A stretch of 14,517 bases of DNA from Bacteroidota bacterium. GTDB taxonomy: Bacteria; Bacteroidota; Rhodothermia; Balneolales; Balneolaceae. The stretch's first letter is position 1; each line of letters opens with the position of its first letter. Below the pieces are notes generated by a model. The model made no database searches and was not told the DNA's origin. It saw only the letters and a list, made by a program, of their open reading frames with translations. The DNA lies in NCBI GenBank assembly GCA_024635465.1, contig JAGXIS010000109.1:1-14517 (forward strand). The letters run 5' to 3'. Below, in pieces: positions 1-6,739 of the stretch. A program made the translations under genes and the position numbers.

Positions 1-684
1 GTATTTACCAAAACGATCCGACAACGTGCCAGAAGGTACACCAGACTTTTTGGTGACCAGTTGATAAAAGAAGGGTATAAAGGTTATTTTGAACTTGACT
101 TTTTAATTGACCAAGATACGAATCAAATCTATCTAGGTGAATTGAATCCACGAATCACGGGAGCCAGCTCAATTACCAATCACGCTGTTTTTGCATTGGC
201 AGATGCTCCTTTGTTTCTTTTTCATCTCCTGGAATGGATGGATACTCCCTACGAACTGAGCGTAAAATCGATTAATGAACGGTGGGCACGGCCGGAAAAT
301 ATTGATGATTGGAGTCAGCTTGTGATTAAACACACTGAAGATACAGTTGAATATGTTACTGAAGCACCTTCATCAGGGATCTGGAAAAAACAGAAAGACG
401 GCACAATCAAATTTGACCGTATGGACACTCACCGCCGCGCTGTTGAAAAAGATAATGAGGCGTTCTTTCTTAGAATTACAGGCAAAGGAGATTATCTTTA
501 TGAAGGAGCTGATGTGGGTATCCTTGTGATGAGAGGTCGCCTAATGACAGATGATTTCAAACTCACCAAGCGGGCTAAGGAATGGATCACAGCTATACAG
601 GATCAATATAAAACCACGGAACCGGCGAGTACAGAATCTGAAAAGGAGAAAATCGCTGAGATTGCCGGGTTTAAAATGATGTAG
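1..684 (+). CDS. ATP-grasp domain ligase, C-terminal part (5' end outside window)
   Basis: The reading frame is already open at base 1 and ends at TAG 682-684, giving 227 visible residues, so the gene begins upstream; the in-frame TTG at 61 is internal. The segment GYFELDFLID (27-36) followed by GELNPRITGA (46-55) is the end of an ATP-grasp fold, where E47 and N49 are the expected Mg-ATP ligands and R51 the phosphate-contacting arginine. ATP-grasp enzymes activate a carboxylate as acyl phosphate and join it to an amine or other nucleophile. The rest (about 80-205) looks like the C-terminal cap seen in biotin-carboxylase-like or peptide-ligase-like members, and the last 20 residues are charged and probably flexible. 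The substrate cannot be read from this part. The next gene, 82 bp downstream on the same strand, encodes an Ntn acyltransferase/hydrolase, which fits amide-bond chemistry. A role as biotin carboxylase proper is unlikely, because no carrier protein or transferase gene is nearby. Confidence 0.8.
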   Translation, partial: VFTKTIRQRARRYTRLFGDQLIKEGYKGYFELDFLIDQDTNQIYLGELNPRITGASSITNHAVFALADAPLFLFHLLEWMDTPYELSVKSINERWARPENIDDWSQLVIKHTEDTVEYVTEAPSSGIWKKQKDGTIKFDRMDTHRRAVEKDNEAFFLRITGKGDYLYEGADVGILVMRGRLMTDDFKLTKRAKEWITAIQDQYKTTEPASTESEKEKIAEIAGFKMM

Positions 685-766
685 TATTTGTAATCTTCCC
701 GGGGTTTTATGAAAGTAGGTATCCATCAATAGTACGTAGATTACGACCATATTTTACAGCAGCAAT

Positions 767-1756
767 ATGATTATAAAAATCAAATGTATCGATGAAGATA
801 AACCGGGTAAAAAATGGTCCACTGTTTTTAACAGGACTTGGCCCTACTACCGTACCTGGTATTTACAGGAGGGATTTACCAATCGGCCGGGATACCTGAG
901 CTGCAAAGAGGCTTTGGAGGAACATATGCCTGAGTTGGTTACTCTTTATGAGCAGTTGTGTGAGATTGCAGGTGGAGGCGATGTAACATCTCGATATCTA
1001 TCTATGTGGAATCCACCTGCATTTATGAGTGGCTGCACTCAAGTAGCCTGGACCAAAAGCAAGCCCGCACTTATCCGAAATTACGACTACAACCCGAAAT
1101 GGTTTGAAGGTGTGATGCTGAAAAGCAAGTGGCTTAAGCCGGTGATGGGTGTCAGTGATTGTAATTGGGGACTGCTTGATGGAATGAATGCAAGCGGACT
1201 TTGTGCTTCACTGAATTTTGGTGGACGCAATGTGTTCGGTGAGGGTTTTGGCATACCCCTTGTAATTCGTTACCTGCTTGAAACCTGTGATAACGTAGAA
1301 GAAGCAGTAAAAGCATTAGAGAGATTACCTGTTCATATGGCTTATAATGTAATGCTGATGGATCGGAACGGCGAGTATGCAACCCTGTTTATGGGCCCCG
1401 ACCGTAAACCGGGGTTGATCAAAAAAAAGGCCTGCACCAATCATCAGGAAGATATCGAGTGGCCGGAATACGCAAGACAAACTCAAACTATTGAACGTGA
1501 AAAGGCAGCGGAAGAGTATTTAAATGATGAAAAAATGAATCTGGATTCCATTTTTAGAAAATTCTTATTGCCGCCATTGCACCAGTTTGATGTAAAAAAA
1601 TCGTTCGGCACGTTATATAGTGCAGCTTGGTTTCCTGAAACGGGTGAGGCAAAGCTGTTTTGGAAAGGAAAAGAATTAAATCAATCTTTTGAAGAGTTTA
1701 AAGAACAAAAGCTGACTGTTCATTTAACCAAACAAGCTGAATCATTAATCTATTGA
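767..1756 (+). CDS. C45-family autoproteolytic acyltransferase/hydrolase (Ntn fold)
   Basis: This 329-residue protein resembles the acyl-CoA:6-aminopenicillanate acyltransferase family (peptidase family C45). These enzymes are made as a precursor and cut themselves before a cysteine, which then acts as N-terminal nucleophile on an amide or thioester. The expected Gly-Cys-Thr site is at 89-91 (MSGCTQVAW), followed by RNYDYNP at 104-110, which matches the conserved Arg-Asn-aromatic-Asp segment after the nucleophile. GLLDGMNASGLCASLNFGG (about 135-153) fits the family core. Self-cleavage would give chains of about 89 and 240 residues. There is no signal peptide, so it is probably cytoplasmic. 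ATG 767 is the first start after the upstream stop, and no Shine-Dalgarno site is visible. The family also contains amidases and bile-salt/acylase-like hydrolases, so the substrate is open. It lies just behind an ATP-grasp ligase gene and is likely co-transcribed with it. Confidence 0.8.
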   Translation: MIIKIKCIDEDKPGKKWSTVFNRTWPYYRTWYLQEGFTNRPGYLSCKEALEEHMPELVTLYEQLCEIAGGGDVTSRYLSMWNPPAFMSGCTQVAWTKSKPALIRNYDYNPKWFEGVMLKSKWLKPVMGVSDCNWGLLDGMNASGLCASLNFGGRNVFGEGFGIPLVIRYLLETCDNVEEAVKALERLPVHMAYNVMLMDRNGEYATLFMGPDRKPGLIKKKACTNHQEDIEWPEYARQTQTIEREKAAEEYLNDEKMNLDSIFRKFLLPPLHQFDVKKSFGTLYSAAWFPETGEAKLFWKGKELNQSFEEFKEQKLTVHLTKQAESLIY

Positions 1757-1809
1757 TTATACGGCATTTATACTCGGAATCATGAACCTGAAACCAACGA
1801 ATAAATGGG

Positions 1810-1822
1810 ATCAACGGTTGAT
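1810..1822. promoter_or_regulatory. Short palindrome upstream of the aldehyde dehydrogenase gene
   Basis: ATCAAC-G-GTTGAT is a perfect 6-bp dyad around one central base, 125 bp before the dehydrogenase start. Its size suits an operator half-site pair, but it could arise by chance and no regulator gene is adjacent. Confidence 0.2.
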
Positions 1823-1947
1823 GTTCAACAGTAACAGGAAATCCCGATGAATCCGCTGTTAAAATATTATCTCAATCTTACGAATACCTTAAATTGAAAT
1901 TCAAGGTAAAATAAATTAAAACAATCATTTAATACGATTTATATCCT

Positions 1948-3306
1948 ATGGAATTTAAAAGTATCAATCCCTACAACGGCAAAGAAGTAGCTACTTACAA
2001 AGAGCACACTGAAAAGGAAGTAAATGCAATACTTGAGAAATCAAAGGTGGCATTTGAATCCTGGAGAGAAGTACCGATTAAAGAGCGATGCAAGCTACTG
2101 GTAAATGCCGGGGGTGTACTCAGAAACAATGTGGATAAATATGCTGAAACCATGACCCTTGAAATGGGCAAGCCAATCAGTGAGGCTAAAGGAGAAATTG
2201 AGAAGTGTGCCTGGGTATGCGATTTTTATGCTGAAAATGCAGAACGCTTTCTCGCTGATGAGATTATTGAAACAGATGCGTCGGAGAGTTTTGTAAGTCA
2301 CGATCCAATTGGTACTGTCCTGGCTATTATGCCGTGGAATTTCCCTTTCTGGCAGGTATTCCGTTTTGTGGCTCCCACTCTCGCTGCAGGGAATACAGGT
2401 CTACTGAAACATGCCTCCAATGTGTTTGGATGCGCCACACATATTGAAGAACTTCTTCTTGAAGCCGGTTTCCCGGATGGCGTTTTTCAAAACCTGTTTA
2501 TCCATCACGATAAAACAGAAGACATTATTTCAAACGATATCGTAAAAGCGGTAACTCTCACCGGTAGTGAACGGGCAGGTAAATCGGTTGGTGAACTGGC
2601 CGGAAAATACCTGAAGAAATCCGTATTGGAGTTAGGCGGCAACAATGCATTTATTGTGTTGGAAGATGCCGACATCGATCAGGCTGTAAAAACGGGCATT
2701 ACAGCCCGCATGATGAACAGCGGACAAAGCTGCATCGCTGCAAAAAGATTCATCCTGGTTGGAGATGCATATGACAAATTTCTACCTGCATTTGTTAATG
2801 GTGTGAAGGCAATCAAGAAAGGAGATCCGACGGATGTGTCTACCGAAATAGGCCCTCTTGCACGTAAAGATCTTGCGGACGAACTCCATAAACAATTGGA
2901 GAAATCTGTGGAGCAAGGAGCAAATATTGAAATTGGTGGAAAACAGGACAACGCCTTTCATGAGCCTACGGTCCTGACCGGAGTAAAGCCGGGAATGCCC
3001 GCATTTGATGAGGAGACGTTTGGACCGCTAGCTGCTATTATCCGTGCAAAGGATGTAGAGGAAGCTTTTGCATTAGCAGCAAATTCTGAATACGGTCTGG
3101 GAGTATCACTCTTTACATCAGATATCGAAAACGCACGTCGTTATATCAGTAAAGCACCTGATGGAGCCTTTTTTATAAACGAACTGGTAAAATCTGATCC
3201 CAGACTCCCATTTGGAGGTACAGGAAAATCCGGGTATGGACGTGAACTATCTCGCGAAGGTATTCACGAGTTTGTGAATAAAAAAACAGTGTATATAAAG
3301 AGATAA
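1948..3306 (+). CDS. NAD(P)-dependent succinate-semialdehyde dehydrogenase-type aldehyde dehydrogenase
   Basis: A complete 452-residue aldehyde dehydrogenase. Visible hallmarks are MPWNFPFW (128-135, with N131 of the oxyanion hole), LLKHASN (152-158, cofactor-binding lysine K154), VTLTGSERAG (202-211, the Rossmann turn), LELGGNN (227-233, general base E228), NSGQSCIAAKR (257-267, nucleophile C262) and EETFGP (355-360). The length and the LKHASN and SGQSCIAAKRF signatures match the short succinate-semialdehyde dehydrogenase group of the Sad/YneI type, which oxidises succinate semialdehyde to succinate in GABA and related amine catabolism. Specificity within the superfamily is hard to read from motifs, so related short semialdehydes are possible. 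All catalytic residues are present. The 191-bp leader holds a small palindrome but no recognisable promoter. There is no GABA transaminase gene in the window. The gene converges on the minus-strand envelope gene that ends 69 bp away. Confidence 0.9.
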   Translation: MEFKSINPYNGKEVATYKEHTEKEVNAILEKSKVAFESWREVPIKERCKLLVNAGGVLRNNVDKYAETMTLEMGKPISEAKGEIEKCAWVCDFYAENAERFLADEIIETDASESFVSHDPIGTVLAIMPWNFPFWQVFRFVAPTLAAGNTGLLKHASNVFGCATHIEELLLEAGFPDGVFQNLFIHHDKTEDIISNDIVKAVTLTGSERAGKSVGELAGKYLKKSVLELGGNNAFIVLEDADIDQAVKTGITARMMNSGQSCIAAKRFILVGDAYDKFLPAFVNGVKAIKKGDPTDVSTEIGPLARKDLADELHKQLEKSVEQGANIEIGGKQDNAFHEPTVLTGVKPGMPAFDEETFGPLAAIIRAKDVEEAFALAANSEYGLGVSLFTSDIENARRYISKAPDGAFFINELVKSDPRLPFGGTGKSGYGRELSREGIHEFVNKKTVYIKR

Positions 3307-3321
3307 TCGCAGGTATTAGTC

Positions 3322-3351
3322 ATTTGGAGACCGAACAGAATGATTCCAAAT
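3322..3351. terminator. Weak dyad between convergent genes
   Basis: ATTTGGA (3322-3328) and TCCAAAT (3345-3351) are perfect inverted repeats around a 16-nt loop, in the 68-bp gap where two genes converge. The position suits a two-way terminator, but the stem is short and AT-rich and the flanking T-tract is poor. Confidence 0.2.
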
Positions 3352-3374
3352 TTCGGATTTATTCCTCCAGTATA

Positions 3375-4613
3375 TTAGAATCGTGGGTTTACAATATTAC
3401 TATAAATGGATCCGAAGGTGTAAGAGATCCCAAATGAAAATCGAAGTTCATATGTTGTAGCTTGTTGTCTTTCACCTAATAATCGTTCAGTATCGGTTAT
3501 ATCCTCAGCCGGAAGAGAAATCTGATCATTTATAATTCGGTAATTTCCATATAGATTGACAAATAGCCCTCGTGTAATTCGAATACTTAGAGATGGATCA
3601 AATTCAAGACTGTTCAAAGACAGGTCATGAAGATAACTGGTAGCAGATATTCCCACATCAATCCTACCCCAGGGTTGATCAAATCTCAACTCTTGCGAAA
3701 GTACCTGCTGTAATAAAAATTCAGAATCTTTGAGATATACCGTGGTTCTGTCATAGTTTCTGTATTTTGGAGTAATCCTGTACTGAAATACCCATCTCCT
3801 TTCCTGAAATTCAGGATAGTCAAATACACTGTACTCGATTGCAGGGGATGCTTCCAAATTGATAAGGATATTTTGAGTTTTGGAAGCATTAGCTCTTGTA
3901 AAGAGACCAATTGAAATGTGATCTCTCAAGCTATATCCAATAAAACTGTTGGCATACCAAGAGTCACGATTAACTTTTCTAGTGCCTGATGATAAATCAA
4001 TTTTAGTTCGATCTACTTCATACTCCATTCTTATGTCGTACTTCCATTTTTCTGTAATACGTTCAGCATTAAAACCACTTTCAATTTCATAATTGAATTC
4101 GGTGTCTTCCATATCAAATGAGGTCTGTAAATCAGCTTCAAAGATCCATTGATTCCATGGATCATCAGGAACTTCTGTGATGGAATCGTCGACAATCGTG
4201 TTTCGCACTATATCAATACTCTCCATGGCTACTGTTCCGGTTATGAACGGGATGAGGCCGATTCTAATATTTCTTACCAGCTCTGCGCGTTCTTCATCTG
4301 ATGTAGCCGTGTTAGGACTTTCGAATACCAAAGTATCTCTCCTTGTTGAAAATGGAGATATCCCACGAAAATCAAGAATGAACTGACTTCCACTTCCTGT
4401 CGAGGCATCGGTAATTCGGAGGTAAATATCTGCATCAGCCTGATCCCGGACATAATTGACAAAATCAACATTTGTGCGAATATAACTAACAGGGCATCGA
4501 TTGCAATCCACATATACATTAGGGATTCTTGACTGTTGTGTATTTTGTGCTAACGACGTAAGAGGTAAGAATATAGCTGTTAAAAGTATGCTGACCAGTA
4601 CGTAGTTTTTCAT
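3375..4613 (-). CDS. Exported, probably outer-membrane beta-barrel protein with CNRC motif
   Basis: This 412-residue protein starts with a typical Sec signal peptide (MKNYVLVSILLTAIFLPLTSLA, with likely cleavage after A22, before Q23). A soluble N-terminal part follows (about 30-145), with VDCNRCP (35-41) and a region of alternating charged and hydrophobic residues (DADIYLRITDA, 60-70). From about 155 to the end the sequence alternates short polar turns with aromatic-rich strands, as in an outer-membrane barrel, and it ends in an aromatic residue (VNPRF), a usual barrel-sorting signal. I do not recognise a characterised family; similar hypothetical proteins with a conserved Cys-x-x-Cys before a barrel are, as far as I recall, common in this phylum. 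The two cysteines could form a disulfide or bind metal. The start is the only ATG that yields a signal peptide. It is transcribed alone, convergent with the dehydrogenase gene, with the 750-bp gene-poor stretch as its upstream region. Confidence 0.75.
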   Translation of the reverse strand: MKNYVLVSILLTAIFLPLTSLAQNTQQSRIPNVYVDCNRCPVSYIRTNVDFVNYVRDQADADIYLRITDASTGSGSQFILDFRGISPFSTRRDTLVFESPNTATSDEERAELVRNIRIGLIPFITGTVAMESIDIVRNTIVDDSITEVPDDPWNQWIFEADLQTSFDMEDTEFNYEIESGFNAERITEKWKYDIRMEYEVDRTKIDLSSGTRKVNRDSWYANSFIGYSLRDHISIGLFTRANASKTQNILINLEASPAIEYSVFDYPEFQERRWVFQYRITPKYRNYDRTTVYLKDSEFLLQQVLSQELRFDQPWGRIDVGISATSYLHDLSLNSLEFDPSLSIRITRGLFVNLYGNYRIINDQISLPAEDITDTERLLGERQQATTYELRFSFGISYTFGSIYSNIVNPRF

Positions 4614-4796
4614 ATAAAAAATGTATTTAATTCTAAATAGATGAGTTAGGAATTAACTGGACTTAATTCTACGCATGAATCTTGATGATTGTCGCAATAT
4701 TAACAGAGTTTAATAGTCTTTAAAACAATTTAACATCAGACATAGTTCAAATAGAAGTCTTTAGCATCTTCTAAATACCTTATTACATAAAAGCAC

Positions 4797-4837
4797 ATGG
4801 AATTTATGCCAGGAAAGCTATTTTGCTGACATTCCAT
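4797..4837. repeat. Inverted repeat, 7-bp arms
   Basis: ATGGAAT (4797-4803) and ATTCCAT (4831-4837) face each other across 27 nt, with a small nested AGC/GCT pair (4816-4818 and 4825-4827) around a 6-nt loop. No T-tract follows on either strand, so it is not a convincing terminator. It may be part of the remnant structure of this stretch. Confidence 0.3.
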
Positions 4838-4867
4838 ATGTATTATCCTTGATGGGGTTGACAAGAT

Positions 4868-5044
4868 TCAACTGCCTAAGCGATTATCGGCCCACCTAAC
4901 TGCCTCAATTACAGGTTGATTCACATTAACCCGATTTTTTGGAACTGCATCCATTGATGAAAATTTTTTTAATTTAGGTGTGTAAATATTACTTCCTCTT
5001 GGATCATCCTCAGATAACAAACAATTGATGTGATTAGATTTATA
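4868..5044 (-). pseudogene. Remnant 3' end of an unidentified coding sequence
   Basis: On the minus strand a frame is open from just after a TGA (5045-5047) to a TGA at 4868-4870, coding 58 residues. Its composition is like a real protein tail: it includes SEDDPRGSNIYTPKL (11-25), MDAVPKNRVNVNQ (31-43) and IEAVRWADNRLG (46-57), with a mix of charged, Pro, Gly and Trp residues unlike translated AT-rich spacer. The only ATG in frame lies in the middle (residue 31), which would leave 28 residues. I cannot name the family. The simplest reading is the surviving C-terminal end of a gene whose 5' part is gone. A true small gene beginning at residue 31, or chance, remain possible. Confidence 0.4.
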
Positions 5045-5071
5045 TCATTATCTGACTATGTGCCTCAATTA
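4901..5071. repeat. Pair of 11-bp direct repeats (TGCCTCAATTA)
   Basis: TGCCTCAATTA occurs at 4901-4911 and again at 5061-5071, 160 bp apart. One copy lies inside the minus-strand remnant, where it encodes VIEA; the other overlaps the stop of the short QALGGLRVVFN tail. Such short direct repeats are typical of slippage or deletion end points, but one such pair in 750 bp can also occur by chance. Confidence 0.35.
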
Positions 5072-5121
5072 AAAACCACTCTCAAGCCACCCAAAGCCTG
5101 TTATTAATAAAATGCAAGGAA

Positions 5122-5154
5122 AATAATGCCAAAAAAAACTGTATTGGCATTATT
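5122..5154. repeat. Perfect 10-bp inverted repeat
   Basis: AATAATGCCA (5122-5131) and TGGCATTATT (5145-5154) form a perfect 10-bp stem with a 13-nt loop that is A-rich on the plus strand. No clean U-tract follows, although the minus-strand loop is T-rich. It may be an old terminator of the lost minus-strand gene, or an operator dyad upstream of the transglycosylase gene. Confidence 0.45.
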
Positions 5155-5276
5155 ATTGTTAATACTAACTAGAGAGACTTTATAATCAATACTAAATCAT
5201 CAATCATAGTTATAGTTCTTATCCATCTAGCATAATCCATCAATAAAATGAAAGCCAGGTGGCAGATCTTTTTTTA

Positions 5277-5298
5277 TTGAAGCTTTCAATAGCTTCAA
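5277..5298 (+). promoter_or_regulatory. Stem-loop in the leader of the transglycosylase gene
   Basis: TTGAAGC (5277-5283) and GCTTCAA (5292-5298) pair perfectly around an 8-nt loop. The element lies 62 nt before the start chosen at 5361 and follows a run of seven T. It could be an RNA hairpin in the 5' leader or a protein-binding dyad. If it lies in the leader, it argues against the earlier in-frame ATG at 5259, since that start would put it inside the coding sequence. Confidence 0.35.
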
Positions 5299-5360
5299 AT
5301 TTTATTAGGAATCCAACTGAAAAGGAACATATTCGTTGGCAATTAAGAGAGACTTTTACA

Positions 5361-6716
5361 ATGATAAAACAATTATCTAAAGCATATCTATATAGAGCAA
5401 TTAGTCTAGCACTGTTAATATTGTTCATAACACCTATTCATTCTTGTTCTAATATTGAGAATGTAGAACCAGTTTATGTAATGGTAGAAGAACCCATTAA
5501 AATCGATTTTGAGGAGATTCAAAATAGAGGCACCATTCGGATGATTACCCGATATAGTCCCACATCCTATTTTTTACTGGAAGGAATGGATCGTGGATTC
5601 GAATATGAATTAGTGTCTCGATTTGCCAAAGAAAACGATTTAAAAGTAGAAGTCGTTTTAATCGGTTTGCATGAAGACCCATTAAATTATCTGGAAAACG
5701 GACAAGGAGATTTGATAGCAGATCATTTAGCGATTAACAAAGATCAAATGGATCAGGTGATATTTTCTACACCCTATAATTTTATAAATCAGGTTTATGA
5801 TATCAACAAAGCCGAGATTACAAATGTATCGGAGTTCAATTTCTCAATTGATGATTGGGTGTTAAATGAAACTCATCAATTCAAAGCTGAAACTCTCAAT
5901 ATTGGTGGTGTATTATCTGGGAAAACGATTGCAAAACCTACCGGTATTGCCTGGGCGACTCGTAAGAATGCACCGGTACTTAAGCAAAAAATGGATGACT
6001 TTATTGGGAAACATATTCAGGTTCACGAGCAAGATGGACACATTCGCCGGTCGGCATATTTAAATAATTTACGTAATCGATATTTTGATAGAGACCGATT
6101 AGAGAGCCGATATCAGGATCGTGCCTATGATGTAATTTATTCGGGAAATTTGTCACCTTATGATGAAATGGTAAAATCAATTGCAGCTGAAGCGGGTGTG
6201 GACTGGAAGCTGGTTCTTGCGGTTATGGCACAAGAATCGGCATTTGACCCTCATGCCGAAAGTATAGCCGGAGCACTCGGATTGATGCAGATAATTCCCC
6301 GATTTTCAAAAGTAACAGATAAAACTGAACTGTATGATCCTGAGATAAATATACGTGAAGGTGTACGGTATTTAAAAAAACATTTATTACGTGAAGCACA
6401 TCTCGATTCTTTAAATCGTCATTCTATGGCTTTAGCAGCATATAATGTGGGTATGGGTAACCTTGCCGACGCGAGGGAACTGGCTATTATGTTGGGAAAA
6501 GATCCTGATGACTGGCCAAATATTGCTGATGCACTGCTTAAACTGATGCATCCGGAATATTATCAGCATGCACGCTACGGATACAAAAAAGGCACAGAGA
6601 CTATTAATTATGTAGAAGATGTATTAAATCGGTACAGTCGCTATCAGGCTGTTTATAAATTTGCTTCTCTTTTTGATGAGAGAAATAATCAAGAGATGCT
6701 TGCACAGAGATTGTAA
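5361..6716 (+). CDS. MltF-like membrane-bound lytic transglycosylase lipoprotein with shortened binding domain
   Basis: A 451-residue exported protein. ATG 5361 is chosen because it opens a signal peptide (hydrophobic 11-24) ending in a lipobox-like IHSC with C29 as the lipidation site; the earlier ATG at 5259 would bury this. Residues about 56-145 resemble the first lobe of a family-3 solute-binding domain (GTIRMITRYSPTSYFL; GFEYELVSRFAKEN; GDLIADHLAI). SGKTIA (186-191) then runs almost directly into GIAWATRKNAPVL (195-207), which in MltF proteins closes the domain, so much of lobe two is missing. The SLT domain (about 268-430) looks complete: QESAF (291-295) with catalytic E292, GLMQ (307-310), and ALAAYNVGMGNL (357-368). 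It would cleave murein glycan strands to 1,6-anhydro ends at the envelope. The downstream gene starts 23 bp later and is probably co-transcribed. Confidence 0.85.
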   Translation: MIKQLSKAYLYRAISLALLILFITPIHSCSNIENVEPVYVMVEEPIKIDFEEIQNRGTIRMITRYSPTSYFLLEGMDRGFEYELVSRFAKENDLKVEVVLIGLHEDPLNYLENGQGDLIADHLAINKDQMDQVIFSTPYNFINQVYDINKAEITNVSEFNFSIDDWVLNETHQFKAETLNIGGVLSGKTIAKPTGIAWATRKNAPVLKQKMDDFIGKHIQVHEQDGHIRRSAYLNNLRNRYFDRDRLESRYQDRAYDVIYSGNLSPYDEMVKSIAAEAGVDWKLVLAVMAQESAFDPHAESIAGALGLMQIIPRFSKVTDKTELYDPEINIREGVRYLKKHLLREAHLDSLNRHSMALAAYNVGMGNLADARELAIMLGKDPDDWPNIADALLKLMHPEYYQHARYGYKKGTETINYVEDVLNRYSRYQAVYKFASLFDERNNQEMLAQRL

Positions 6717-6739
6717 TAATTAATGAACTTTTTTTTCAA

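Larger units (their letters stand above)
4614..5360. other. Gene-poor AT-rich stretch with remnants and hairpins
   Basis: About 750 bp without an intact gene between two divergent units, the minus-strand envelope gene and the plus-strand lytic transglycosylase gene. It holds a protein-like 58-codon tail on the minus strand (4868-5044), a second very short tail reading QALGGLRVVFN then stop (5065-5100, -), an 11-bp direct repeat (4901 and 5061), and inverted repeats at 4797-4837, 5122-5154 and 5277-5298. I found no clear promoter match for either flanking gene. The combination suggests a decayed or excised gene. Confidence 0.5.

Noticed and set aside
61..63. TTG as a possible start codon of the first gene
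   Set aside because: The frame is open to base 1 with protein-like sequence and the ATP-grasp domain would be cut in half, so it is an internal codon.
1782..1897. Two tiny tandem frames (22 and 16 codons) overlapping by ATGA before the dehydrogenase gene
   Set aside because: Too short, no ribosome site, and no leader-peptide-like content such as repeated codons or a following attenuator.
5259..5360. Earlier start for the transglycosylase
   Set aside because: It would place 34 residues, partly encoded by a stem-loop, before a clear lipoprotein signal peptide.
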